Assembly (NCBI RefSeq): GCF_029887935.1
Contig: NZ_JARXRO010000020.1
Location: 838,683 to 902,682, forward strand
DNA length: 64,000 nucleotides
Direction of reading: 5' to 3'
DNA from: Luteimonas kalidii
Lineage (GTDB): Bacteria > Pseudomonadota > Gammaproteobacteria > Xanthomonadales > Xanthomonadaceae
Below are positions 43,568 to 52,166 of this stretch, piece after piece. A model generated the notes under the pieces. It worked only from the letters and a program-made list of their open reading frames with translations, was not told where the DNA came from and did no database searches. Numbering within the stretch: position 1 is the stretch's first letter; each line of letters opens with the position of its first letter. Made by a program: the position numbers and the translations under genes.

Positions 43568-46126
43568 CTAGAACGCGCCGCCGAAGGTGAACTGCAGGCG
43601 CTCGAGCTCGTCGCCCTGCTGGGTCACGCGGCCGTTGCTGTCGCGCACCGAGTCCTGGCTGCGCAGCGGATAGGCGTAGCTGATCGAGATCGGGCCCACG
43701 GGCGCGCGCCACATCAGCGCGACGCCGGCCGAGGCACGCAGTTCGCTGCTTTCGAACGCATCGACGTCGCGGAACACGTTGCCCACGTCCACGAACGCCG
43801 ACACGCGCGCCGCCGGGGACTTGATCAGCTGCGGGAAGAACATCTCCACCGAGCCGACCGTCTTGAGCGATCCGCCGATCGGCTGCAGGAAGCTGCTGTT
43901 GAAGGCGGCCTCGCGCGGACCGAGGGTGTTGTCGCGGAAGCCGCGCACCGAGCGCGCGCCACCGGCGTAGAAATTCTCGAAGAAGGGCAGGCCGGTCGCC
44001 ACCAGGGTGCGGTTGAACACCGTCCCGTCCTCGCACTCCTCGCTCCCGGGCGGGTCGCCCGCGTCCCCGCCGTCCGCACCAGGCGGCGGCAGCGGCTGGC
44101 CGCCCAGCGAGCGGCAGAACGTACGGTACACGTCGTCGCCGTAACTGTCGCCGTAGCCAAGTTCGAAGCGGGTGTTGAGTACCAGCGCGCGGCTGATCGG
44201 CCAGTACTTCGAGAACTCGTAGTTCAGCTTGAAATACTCGACCGTGGAGCCGGGCAGCGTGGTCTCGAGCGAGACCCGCTGCAGCGTGCCGCGGGTGGGC
44301 TGCAGGAAGTCGTTGCGCGAGTCGCGCGCCCAGGCCAGTTCGCCGCGCCAGGAGTGGAAGGTCCGCTGGCCGACGGCGTCGATGTAGTCGACGATCGATT
44401 CCGGCGACGAGCCGCGGAACGCGAAGATCTGGTTGCGGTCGATGCCGACCAGGGCCGAGATCGTGTCCGACTCGGTGATCGGCAGGCCGAGCACCATCTG
44501 CCCCGCAGCGTTGGTGGAGGAATACTGCGCGGTGTTGAACTCGGAATTGTCGAACTCGCGCCACCACAGGTTGTAGCCCAGCGACAGCCCATCGTCGGTG
44601 AAGTAGGGGTTGAGGAACGAGAACGCGTAGCGCTGCAGGTAGACGTTGCGCTGCGCCTCGACCGACACCCGGTTGCCGCTGCCGAGGAAGTTGTTCTGCG
44701 ACAGCTGCACGGACGTGGTGAGGCCGGCCAGCTGCGAATAGCCGACGCCGAACACGAAGCTGCCCGATGTGGTCTCGGTGACGCTGTACACCACGTCGAC
44801 CTCGTCGTTGCTGCCGGGGACCGGTTCGGTCTCGACGTTGACGCTGCCAGATTCGAAATAGCCCAGGCGCTGCAGGCGGACCTTGGAGCGGTCGATGGCG
44901 GCCTGCGAGTACCAGGCGCCCTCGAACTGGCGCATCTCGCGGCGCATCACCTCGTCGGAGGTGCGGGTGTTGCCGCGGAACACGATCCGGCGCACGTTCA
45001 CGCGCGGCCCGGGTACCACCTGCAGCTTGATGCCGACGGTACGCGCGTCGCGGTCGATCTCGGGAATGGTGTTGACCTGCGCGAACGCGTAGCCGATGTT
45101 GCCGAGCGTGGCGGTGATCGCATCCGAGGACAGCTCCAGGATCGCGCGCGAGAAGATCTGGCCTTCCTTCGCCAGCACCAGGCGCTCGACGTCCTCCTTC
45201 GGCAGCACGGTGTCGCCGGTGAGCTCGACCGACGAAATCGTGTAGACCTCGCCCTCGGTCATGCCGGCGGTGATGAACATGTCGCGCTTGTCGGGGCTGA
45301 TCGAGACCTGGGTGCTGTCGATGCTGAAATCGACGTAGCCGCGGTCCAGATAGTAGTTGTGCAGCTTCTCCAGATCGCCGGAGAGCTTCTCCTTGGAGTA
45401 CTGGTCGTCGCGACGGTACCAGCTGAGCCAGTTGCTTTCGCCCGATTCCCAGGTGTCGGTCAGGTCTTCCTGCTCGAACTGCTCGTTGCCGATCAGGTTG
45501 ATGTGGCGGATCTTGGCCGCCTTGCCTTCCTTGATCGCGATGGTGACGTCGACGCGGTTGCGGTCCAGCCGCGAGACGGTGGGTTCGATCTCGACGTTGT
45601 ACTTGCCGCGGTTGTTGTACTGGCGGGTGAGTTCCTGGGTCACGCGGTCGAGCGCCAGCCGGTCGAAGGTCTCGCCCTCGGACAGGCCGATGTCGTTCAG
45701 GCCCTCGCTCAGGTCCTCGGTCTTGATGTCCTTGTTGCCGGTCAACGTGAGCTTGTTGATCGCCGGGCGTTCGGTGACGGTGACCACCAGGATGTCGCCC
45801 TGGCGCCCGATCTGGATGTCCTCGAAGAAGCCCGTGCGGTACAGCGCGCGCACCGCTTCGCCAATGCGGCTCTGGTTGATCGTGTCCCCGCGCTCGATCG
45901 GCAGGTAGGTGAAGACCGTGCCGGCGCCGATGCGCTGCAGGCCGTCGACGCGGATGTCGCTGACGGTGAAGCTGCCGGCGCCGGGCGCCAGCTGCGGCGC
46001 CTGCGCCTGGGCCGGCGGCGGCACCGCGAACGCGGCCTGCGGGTCCACCGGCTGCTGGGCCCAGGCGGGCGCGATGGCGGTCGCGAGGGCGAGTGCGAGC
46101 AGGCGGCGGGCAGGAGTACGCGTCAT
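43568..46126 (-). CDS. bamA: Outer membrane protein assembly factor BamA
   Basis: Omp85 protein that folds beta-barrel proteins into the outer membrane. From ATG 46126 the 852-residue product has a signal peptide (RRLLALALATAIAPAWAQ), five POTRA domains and a 16-strand barrel. The loop 6 motif VRGF is in ARSVRGFRDNTLG. An alternative ATG at 46189 would overlap the rseP stop and add 21 residues before the signal peptide, which is less likely. An unusual Gly/Pro/Asp-rich loop bounded by Cys671 and Cys698 lies just before the VRGF strand. Confidence 0.97.
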   Translation of the reverse strand: MTRTPARRLLALALATAIAPAWAQQPVDPQAAFAVPPPAQAQAPQLAPGAGSFTVSDIRVDGLQRIGAGTVFTYLPIERGDTINQSRIGEAVRALYRTGFFEDIQIGRQGDILVVTVTERPAINKLTLTGNKDIKTEDLSEGLNDIGLSEGETFDRLALDRVTQELTRQYNNRGKYNVEIEPTVSRLDRNRVDVTIAIKEGKAAKIRHINLIGNEQFEQEDLTDTWESGESNWLSWYRRDDQYSKEKLSGDLEKLHNYYLDRGYVDFSIDSTQVSISPDKRDMFITAGMTEGEVYTISSVELTGDTVLPKEDVERLVLAKEGQIFSRAILELSSDAITATLGNIGYAFAQVNTIPEIDRDARTVGIKLQVVPGPRVNVRRIVFRGNTRTSDEVMRREMRQFEGAWYSQAAIDRSKVRLQRLGYFESGSVNVETEPVPGSNDEVDVVYSVTETTSGSFVFGVGYSQLAGLTTSVQLSQNNFLGSGNRVSVEAQRNVYLQRYAFSFLNPYFTDDGLSLGYNLWWREFDNSEFNTAQYSSTNAAGQMVLGLPITESDTISALVGIDRNQIFAFRGSSPESIVDYIDAVGQRTFHSWRGELAWARDSRNDFLQPTRGTLQRVSLETTLPGSTVEYFKLNYEFSKYWPISRALVLNTRFELGYGDSYGDDVYRTFCRSLGGQPLPPPGADGGDAGDPPGSEECEDGTVFNRTLVATGLPFFENFYAGGARSVRGFRDNTLGPREAAFNSSFLQPIGGSLKTVGSVEMFFPQLIKSPAARVSAFVDVGNVFRDVDAFESSELRASAGVALMWRAPVGPISISYAYPLRSQDSVRDSNGRVTQQGDELERLQFTFGGAF

Positions 46127-46188
46127 CGATCGGTCCGGATTGGGGAAGAGCTCCACTGCTGACGCAGTGGCGGTCGGAAGGCGGGGCA

Positions 46189-47550
46189 TCAGCGCACCAG
46201 CTGCAGGATGTCGTTGTAGAACGCCAGGCCCATCAAGCTAGCCAACAGCACCAGGCCGACATACTGCCCGGCGGCCATCGCACGTTCGCTTAACGGACTG
46301 CCTTTGACCAACTCGATAAGGTAATACAACAGGTGTCCCCCGTCCAAGAGCGGGATCGGGAGCAGGTTGAGGATCGCGATGCTCAGCGACAGCAGGGCCA
46401 GGATGGTCAGGTACCAGGCCACGCCCTGGCTGGCGTAGGCGTTGGTGGCGCGGGCGATGGTCAGCGGTCCGGCGACGGTGTTCTCCAGCGCCAGGCGGCC
46501 GGTGAAGGCGCGCTGGATCATGCCCGCGAGCTGCCCGGTCAGGTGCCCCAGCTCGCGCGCGGCCACCGGGATCGCGGCCACCGGCCCGTACTGCTGCTTG
46601 GCATCCTTGGGCGGCAGTTCGATGCTGCCCGGCGCCTCGATCCCCAGCACGAAGCGCCGGTTGCCGGCATCGTCGGTGATCTCGCGCGGCTCCAGCGGGA
46701 ACGCGAGGCGCTCGCCGTCGCGGGTGACCTCGACCATCGCGTCGCCGCCGCGCTCACCCAGGGCCTGCAGCAGCGGGCCGATATCGTCGAAGCGCTCGAC
46801 CGGGCGGCCGTCGATCGCCGTGATCCGGTCGCCCTCGGCCAAGGTGCCCCAGGCGGCGCCGTCGGGCAGCACCCGACCCACGTCGGCCGGGACGGTGAAG
46901 TGCCGCGGCACCAGGCCGATGCTGCGAATCACCTGGCGCTGGTCGAAGTCCTGCGGCAGCTGCGACAGGCGCAGGTCGAGCGCGCGTTCGGCACCGTCGG
47001 CGCCCGCCACCCGCAGCGGCACGTCGGCCCGGTCCAGCGCGGCGGGCAGCAGCGCCATCTGCAGCTCCATCCAGGTGGGTGTCTGCCGTCCGTCGACGGC
47101 CAGCACCCGGTCGCCGGTGCGCAGCCCGGCGTCGGCGGCGATGCCCGAGGCCGGCCCCAGCACCGGCGCGTAGTCGGGCCGGCCGATCACGAACATCGCC
47201 CACAGCAGCACGAAGCACAGCACCAGGTTGGCGGCCGGCCCGGCGGCGACGATCGCGATCCGCTTCCAGACGCTCTGCCGGTTGAAGGCCTGTGCGGCCT
47301 CCGCCTCGGGCACGTCGGCCTCGCGCTCGTCGAGCATCTTGACGTAGCCGCCGAGCGGGATCGCGGCGATGCGGTACTCGGTCCCGTCCTTGGCGACCCG
47401 TCTCCACAGCGCGCCCCCGAAGCCGATGGAGAACCGCAGCACGCGCACGCCACAGCGCCGCGCGACCCAGAAGTGGCCGAATTCGTGGATGGTGACCAGG
47501 ATGCCGAGGCTGACCAGCAGCCACCAGGCGGAGCCGAGGAACTCAGTCAT
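46189..47550 (-). CDS. rseP: RIP metalloprotease RseP
   Basis: Site-2 protease of the inner membrane that cuts the anti-sigma factor RseA, and cleaves signal-peptide remnants. The zinc motif HEFGH is at residues 22-26 and the third metal ligand is in LLPIPLLDGGHLL near the C-terminus. Two PDZ domains lie between, one starting around ASGIAADAGLRTGDRVLAV and the other around AAWGTLAEGDRITAIDG. The 453-residue length is normal. It lies between dxr and bamA, the typical order. Confidence 0.97.
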   Translation of the reverse strand: MTEFLGSAWWLLVSLGILVTIHEFGHFWVARRCGVRVLRFSIGFGGALWRRVAKDGTEYRIAAIPLGGYVKMLDEREADVPEAEAAQAFNRQSVWKRIAIVAAGPAANLVLCFVLLWAMFVIGRPDYAPVLGPASGIAADAGLRTGDRVLAVDGRQTPTWMELQMALLPAALDRADVPLRVAGADGAERALDLRLSQLPQDFDQRQVIRSIGLVPRHFTVPADVGRVLPDGAAWGTLAEGDRITAIDGRPVERFDDIGPLLQALGERGGDAMVEVTRDGERLAFPLEPREITDDAGNRRFVLGIEAPGSIELPPKDAKQQYGPVAAIPVAARELGHLTGQLAGMIQRAFTGRLALENTVAGPLTIARATNAYASQGVAWYLTILALLSLSIAILNLLPIPLLDGGHLLYYLIELVKGSPLSERAMAAGQYVGLVLLASLMGLAFYNDILQLVR

Positions 47551-47559
47551 GGCGGCGGC

Positions 47560-48732
47560 TCATCGGATGGCACCCGTGGCAATGGCGTGTTCGGCATGGC
47601 GCCGCGCGCGCGCGTCGGCTTCCCAGAGCGCCGCCAGCGACTCCGCCGGTTCGACCGCGATCGCCGCCAGGGCCTCTTCGACCAGCGCGGCGATGGACAG
47701 GAAACCGATGCGGCCCTGAAGAAAGGCTGAAACCGCGACTTCGTTCGCGGCGTTGAGCGTGGCCGGCGCGGTACCGCCCGCGCGCAGCGCGCCGCGTGCC
47801 AGGCCCAGGCAGGGGAAGGTGTCGAGGTCGGGCGGCTCGAACTCGAGCCGGCCGTGGGCGGCCAGGTCCAGCGGCCCGACCCCGGAGGCCAGCCGGCGTG
47901 GCCAGCCCAGCCCCACCGCCAGCGCGGTGCGCATGTCGGGCAGCCCCAGCTGGGCCAGCACCGAGCCGTCGACGAACTCCACCAGCGAGTGCACCAGGCT
48001 CTGGGGGTGCACCAGCACGTCGAGCTGCGCGTCCGGCAGCCCGAACAGGTGGTGGGCCTCGATCAGTTCCAGCCCCTTGTTCATCAGGGTGGCCGAATCG
48101 ACCGAGATCTTGGGCCCCATCGACCACTTCGGATGGGCGACCGCCTCGGCCGGGGTGACCGTGGCCAGGGCCTCGCGGGCGCGCCCGCGGAACGGGCCGC
48201 CCGATGCGGTCAGGGTGACGCGGCGCACGTCGGCGCCGGCCTCGCGCCCGTGCAGGCACTGGAAGATCGCGTTGTGCTCGCTGTCGATCGGCACGATGGT
48301 CGCGCCGGCCGCGCGTGCGGCATCGGTCAACAGTTCGCCGGCCAGCACCAGCGATTCCTTGTTCGCCAGCAGCAGGCGCTTGCCGGCGCGTGCGGCGGCC
48401 AGCGTCGAGTCGAGGCCCGCGGCGCCCACGATCGCGGCGACCACGGTGTCGCAGGCGTCGCTGGCGACCAGCGCGGACAACGCGTCCGCGCCCGCGTGGG
48501 CACGGGTGTCGAGCCCGGCGTCGTGCAGTCCCGCGCGCAGGGCCGCCAGGGCGCCTTCCTCGCCGATCACCGCATGCGAGGGACGATGGCGGATGCACAG
48601 CGCCACCAGCGCGGCGACGTTGCTGCCCGCCGCCAGCACACTGGCGCGCATCGTGCCGGGATGCCGTGCGATGACGTCCAGGGCCGAACTCCCGATCGAA
48701 CCGGTCGCACCCAGGACCGCGATCGACTGCAT
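47560..48732 (-). CDS. dxr: 1-deoxy-D-xylulose 5-phosphate reductoisomerase
   Basis: NADPH-dependent step that commits deoxyxylulose phosphate to isoprenoid synthesis (MEP pathway). The N-terminus [20 protein letters not shown] is the NADPH fold. [26 protein letters not shown] and [23 protein letters not shown] cover the substrate and metal sites. Start 48732 gives 390 residues and matches homologues; upstream in-frame codons add a poorly conserved arginine/glycine stretch. It feeds the same pathway as ispA and uppS in this window. Confidence 0.97.
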   Translation of the reverse strand: MQSIAVLGATGSIGSSALDVIARHPGTMRASVLAAGSNVAALVALCIRHRPSHAVIGEEGALAALRAGLHDAGLDTRAHAGADALSALVASDACDTVVAAIVGAAGLDSTLAAARAGKRLLLANKESLVLAGELLTDAARAAGATIVPIDSEHNAIFQCLHGREAGADVRRVTLTASGGPFRGRAREALATVTPAEAVAHPKWSMGPKISVDSATLMNKGLELIEAHHLFGLPDAQLDVLVHPQSLVHSLVEFVDGSVLAQLGLPDMRTALAVGLGWPRRLASGVGPLDLAAHGRLEFEPPDLDTFPCLGLARGALRAGGTAPATLNAANEVAVSAFLQGRIGFLSIAALVEEALAAIAVEPAESLAALWEADARARRHAEHAIATGAIR

Positions 48733-48865
48733 CACGCCGCGCCCCGTGACGCCGGGGCCGTTCCGGGGGACGCAGTCGACACGCGTCCGCCCGCCCGGCG
48801 CCTGCACGGGTCATGCGCGCCTGTTGGCGAGGCGGCGGCGCGACGGGAACGGACGGCGGTCATGG

Positions 48866-49741
48866 CTAGAAGCCGAGCCAGATCTTCGCCACCGCGAAGG
48901 TCGGCAGCGCGGCCAGCACGCTGTCCACCCGGTCCAGCACGCCGCCGTGGCCGGGGATCAGGGTGCCCGAATCCTTGGCGCCGACGTGACGCTTGAGCAG
49001 GCTCTCGAACAGGTCGCCGACCACCGAGAACAGCACCGTGGCCACCGCCGCCAGCGCCACCAGCGGCAGTTGTGACGCTTCCGCGCCGGCCAGTGGCGCC
49101 ATCGCCAGGGCCACCGCCACGGCCAGCAACATCCCGCCGGCGAGCCCCTCGAAGGTCTTGTTCGGGCTGATCCGCGGCGCCATGCGCCGGTCGAACCAGC
49201 GGCCGCCGAACTTGCGGCCGGCGAAATAGGCGCCGGTATCGGTGGCCCAGACGATCATCAGCGCGGTCAGCAGCCAGACGTGGCCCTGCGGCACCAGCCG
49301 CAGGCCGGTCGGTGCCGGGTCGCCGGCGTGCAGCACCGCCAGTGCGCACCAGGCGGGGACCACGGCCAGGGTGCCGGCGGCGAGCTTGAACACGCGCGCA
49401 TGGGTGTCGTGGTCGGAGGCGAAGTGGTAGCGGCGCAGCCACAGCATGGCCACCAGCCACCACGCCACGCCGATCATGCTCACCAGCTTGAACAGCACCA
49501 GCGAGCCGCCGCTGTCGGTGGGCGAGGCCCACACCAGCGCCGCCATCAGCAGCAGGTTGGCCAGCAGCAGCAGGGTGCGCTGCAGGGTGTCGTCGATCTC
49601 CGACAGGCGGAACCATTCCCACAGCGCCGCGAGGAACGCGATCGCCGACAGCGCGACCAGCCAGGGCGTCGGCAGCAGCAGCACGCCGGCGATCGCCAGT
49701 GGAGCCATCAGCAGGGCGGCGAGGACGCGGGTGCGGGTCAA
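48866..49741 (-). CDS. cdsA: Phosphatidate cytidylyltransferase
   Basis: Integral membrane enzyme that makes CDP-diacylglycerol from phosphatidate and CTP, the precursor of all phospholipids. About eight hydrophobic helices are seen in 291 residues. The C-terminal signature SVVGDLFESLLKRHVGAKDSG followed by LIPGHGGVLDRVDS is fully conserved. The start is a TTG at 49741 (MTRTRVLAALLMAPLA) overlapping the uppS stop by four bases; homologues I recall begin the same way. Confidence 0.95.
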   Translation of the reverse strand: MTRTRVLAALLMAPLAIAGVLLLPTPWLVALSAIAFLAALWEWFRLSEIDDTLQRTLLLLANLLLMAALVWASPTDSGGSLVLFKLVSMIGVAWWLVAMLWLRRYHFASDHDTHARVFKLAAGTLAVVPAWCALAVLHAGDPAPTGLRLVPQGHVWLLTALMIVWATDTGAYFAGRKFGGRWFDRRMAPRISPNKTFEGLAGGMLLAVAVALAMAPLAGAEASQLPLVALAAVATVLFSVVGDLFESLLKRHVGAKDSGTLIPGHGGVLDRVDSVLAALPTFAVAKIWLGF

Positions 49742-50598
49742 GGGGTGGCACTCCGTTGGGAAGGCGGGACGGTCCCGGAGACCTGCTCCCCGGTCAGCCC
49801 GAAGCGCCGCTCGCGGCCGGCGAACGCGCGGATCGCCTCGTGCAGCGTGGCCGCATCGAGGTCGGGCCACAACGTCTCGGTGAACCAGAGTTCGGTATAG
49901 GCCAGCTGCCAGAGCAGGAAGTTGCTGATCCGGAAGTCGCCGCCGGTGCGGATGAACAGGTCGGGCGGCGGCAGGTCGGCCAGCGCCATCCGCGCACCGA
50001 CGGCGGCCTCGTCGATCTGCTCGGGGCGCAGGCGGCCGGCGGCGACGTCCTCGGCCAGCGCGCGCGCGGCGGCGGCGATGTCCTGGCGTCCGCCGTAGCT
50101 GGCGGCGATCGCGAGGGTCAGCCGCGCGTTGCCGCGGGTCAGCATCTCGGCCGCCTGCATGCGGGCGCGGATGTCGGCGGGGAAACGCGTGCGATCGCCG
50201 ATGAATCGCACCTCGACCCCGCGCCGGTGCAGTTCCTCGACCTCGCGGTCCAGCGCGGCCAGGAACAGCTTCATCAGCGCCCCGACTTCCTCTTCCGGCC
50301 GGCCCCAGTTCTCGCTGGAGAACGCGAACAGGGTGAGCGCGCGGACGCCCTGTTCGAGGCAGAAGTCGATGCACACGTTGACCGCGCGCGCGCCGGCGCG
50401 GTGGCCGATCGCGCGCGGACGGCGGCGGCGCGCGGCCCAGCGGCCGTTTCCGTCCATGATGATCGCCACGTGCCGCGGCACGCCGGGCGCCTCCTCCTGC
50501 CGTGCGGGCAGGGCGGAGTCGCGCGCATCCGGGGCAGGCGTCGAGGGCATGGCTTGGCTGGCGGTCGTCGCGGACCCCTCCCGGCTCGCGGCGATCAT
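49738..50598 (-). CDS. uppS: Undecaprenyl diphosphate synthase
   Basis: Cis-prenyltransferase that elongates farnesyl diphosphate to the C55 carrier used for peptidoglycan and O-antigen. HVAIIMDGNGRWA carries the catalytic Asp. GHRAGARAV, LTLFAFSSENWGRP and FIRTGGDFRISNFLLWQLAY-type segments are all conserved. The start at ATG 50598 shares one base with the frr stop, giving 286 residues with a non-conserved 40-residue N-terminus. ATG 50550 (270 residues) is equally possible; neither has a clear ribosome site. Confidence 0.95.
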   Translation of the reverse strand: MIAASREGSATTASQAMPSTPAPDARDSALPARQEEAPGVPRHVAIIMDGNGRWAARRRRPRAIGHRAGARAVNVCIDFCLEQGVRALTLFAFSSENWGRPEEEVGALMKLFLAALDREVEELHRRGVEVRFIGDRTRFPADIRARMQAAEMLTRGNARLTLAIAASYGGRQDIAAAARALAEDVAAGRLRPEQIDEAAVGARMALADLPPPDLFIRTGGDFRISNFLLWQLAYTELWFTETLWPDLDAATLHEAIRAFAGRERRFGLTGEQVSGTVPPSQRSATP

Positions 50599-51155
50599 CA
50601 GACCGCCATCAGTTCCTGTTCCTTGGCCTTGACCACCTCGTCGACATCCTTGATCGCCTTGTCGGTGATCTTCTGGATCTCGTCCTCGGTGCGGCGCTCG
50701 TCGTCCTCGGAGATCTGCTTCTCCTTGAGCAGTTCCTTGACCTGCTGGATCGCGTCGCGGCGGACGTTGCGGATCGCGACCTTCGCGTCCTCGCCCTCGC
50801 TGTGCACCACCTTGCTCAGCTCCTTGCGGCGCTCCTCGGTCAGGGCGGGCAGGTTGAGGCGGATCGTGGTGCCGGCGGTGTTCGGGGTCAGGCCGAGGTC
50901 CGAGGCCAGGATCGCCTTCTCCACCGCGCCGACCATCTGCTTCTCCCACGGCGTGATCGTGAGCGAGCGCGCGTCGCTGACGGCGACGCTGGCCACCTGG
51001 CTCAGCGGCATGTCCGAGCCGTAGTAGCTCACCTTGAGGTGCTCGACCAGCGCGGTCGAGGCGCGGCCGGTGCGCACCTTCACCAGGGTGTGGCGCAGCG
51101 CGTCGACGCTCTTGGCCATGCGGGTCTGGGCGTCCTTCTTGATCTCGTTGAGCAT
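50598..51155 (-). CDS. frr: Ribosome recycling factor
   Basis: Splits post-termination ribosomes together with EF-G. From ATG 51155 the 185-residue protein starts [20 protein letters not shown] and has [21 protein letters not shown] and [14 protein letters not shown], all typical. A perfect TATAAT lies 38 bases before the start. It stands between pyrH and uppS, the standard pyrH-frr-uppS-cdsA-dxr order. Confidence 0.98.
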   Translation of the reverse strand: MLNEIKKDAQTRMAKSVDALRHTLVKVRTGRASTALVEHLKVSYYGSDMPLSQVASVAVSDARSLTITPWEKQMVGAVEKAILASDLGLTPNTAGTTIRLNLPALTEERRKELSKVVHSEGEDAKVAIRNVRRDAIQQVKELLKEKQISEDDERRTEDEIQKITDKAIKDVDEVVKAKEQELMAV

Positions 51156-51192
51156 CGCCGGCTCCGGTCGTTGTGCTGGGTTGAACTGCGGG

Positions 51193-51198
51193 ATTATA
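51193..51198 (-). promoter_or_regulatory. -10 box before frr
   Basis: Perfect TATAAT on the minus strand, predicting transcription from about 51187 and a 31-base leader with a GGAG ribosome site. No good -35 box is visible. It lies in the 207-base gap between pyrH and frr. Confidence 0.45.
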
Positions 51199-51362
51199 GG
51201 CGGTGTGGCAACCGGGCCTGCGGTCGGCGCGTGCCGGCAGGGGCGCGGCGCGGCCTCGTGCGGGTGCGGATCACGGATGTGCGACCCAAGGCGGCCCGGC
51301 AACGGGCGGCGGGGCGGACCGTGTCGCAGGCGTGGGCGCCGCGCCTGCAGGGGCCGTGGACC

Positions 51363-52085
51363 TCAGCCCCGGCCTCGCACGAGTGTGCCGATCGACTCGC
51401 CCCCGAGGATGCGCAGCAGGACGCCGAGCTGGGACATGTCGAAGATCCGCAGCGGCAGGTCGCTGTCGCGGCACAGGGCGAACGCCGCCGTGTCCATCAC
51501 CTGCAGGTCGCGCGAGATCACCTCGTCGTAGGTCAGGGTGTCGTAGCGCACCGCGTCGGGATGCTTCTTCGGGTCGCGGTCGTACACGCCGTCGACCTTG
51601 GTGGCCTTGAGCAGCAGGTCGGCACCGATCTCGATCGCGCGCAGCGCGGCGCCCGAGTCGGTGGTGAAGAACGGGTTGCCGGTGCCGGCGGCGAAGATCC
51701 CGATCCGGCCCTTCTCCAGATGCCGGATGGCGCGCCTGCGGATGTAGTCCTCGCACACGTCGTTGATCTTGATCGCGCTCATGACGCGGACCTTGGCGCC
51801 GAGCTTCTCCAGCGCATCCTGCATCGCCAGCGCGTTGATCACGGTGGCCAGCATGCCCATCTGGTCGCCGGTCACGCGGTCCATGCCGGCGGCCGCCAGC
51901 CCCGCGCCGCGGAAGATGTTGCCGCCGCCGATGACCACGCCGACCTCGGCGCCGGCCTGCTGCGCCTCGATGATCTCGCGCGCCAGGCGCCCGATGACCT
52001 TGGGGTCGATGCCGTAGTCCTCCCCACCCATCAGCGCCTCGCCCGAAAGCTTGAGCAGGACGCGGCGATAGGCAAGCTGGGACAT
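51363..52085 (-). CDS. pyrH: UMP kinase
   Basis: Hexameric kinase that makes UDP from UMP, regulated by GTP and UTP. The N-terminus [20 protein letters not shown], the GGGNIFRG loop and the C-terminal [19 protein letters not shown] match the family. At 240 residues it is full length. A TAGAAT box at 52114-52119 (minus) and a GAGGT ribosome site lie upstream of ATG 52085. Confidence 0.97.
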   Translation of the reverse strand: MSQLAYRRVLLKLSGEALMGGEDYGIDPKVIGRLAREIIEAQQAGAEVGVVIGGGNIFRGAGLAAAGMDRVTGDQMGMLATVINALAMQDALEKLGAKVRVMSAIKINDVCEDYIRRRAIRHLEKGRIGIFAAGTGNPFFTTDSGAALRAIEIGADLLLKATKVDGVYDRDPKKHPDAVRYDTLTYDEVISRDLQVMDTAAFALCRDSDLPLRIFDMSQLGVLLRILGGESIGTLVRGRG

Positions 52086-52113
52086 CCGGACCTCGGGGCT
52101 GGGGAGCGCGGGG

Positions 52114-52119
52114 ATTCTA
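52114..52119 (-). promoter_or_regulatory. -10 box before pyrH
   Basis: TAGAAT (five of six matches) on the minus strand, about 28 bases before the pyrH ATG. A promoter here would drive pyrH and possibly frr onward. No clear -35 box. Confidence 0.35.
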
Positions 52120-52166
52120 GCCCATCGGCCCGTGCGCCGGTTCGCCGCCGGAGCGCGATCGGCGCG

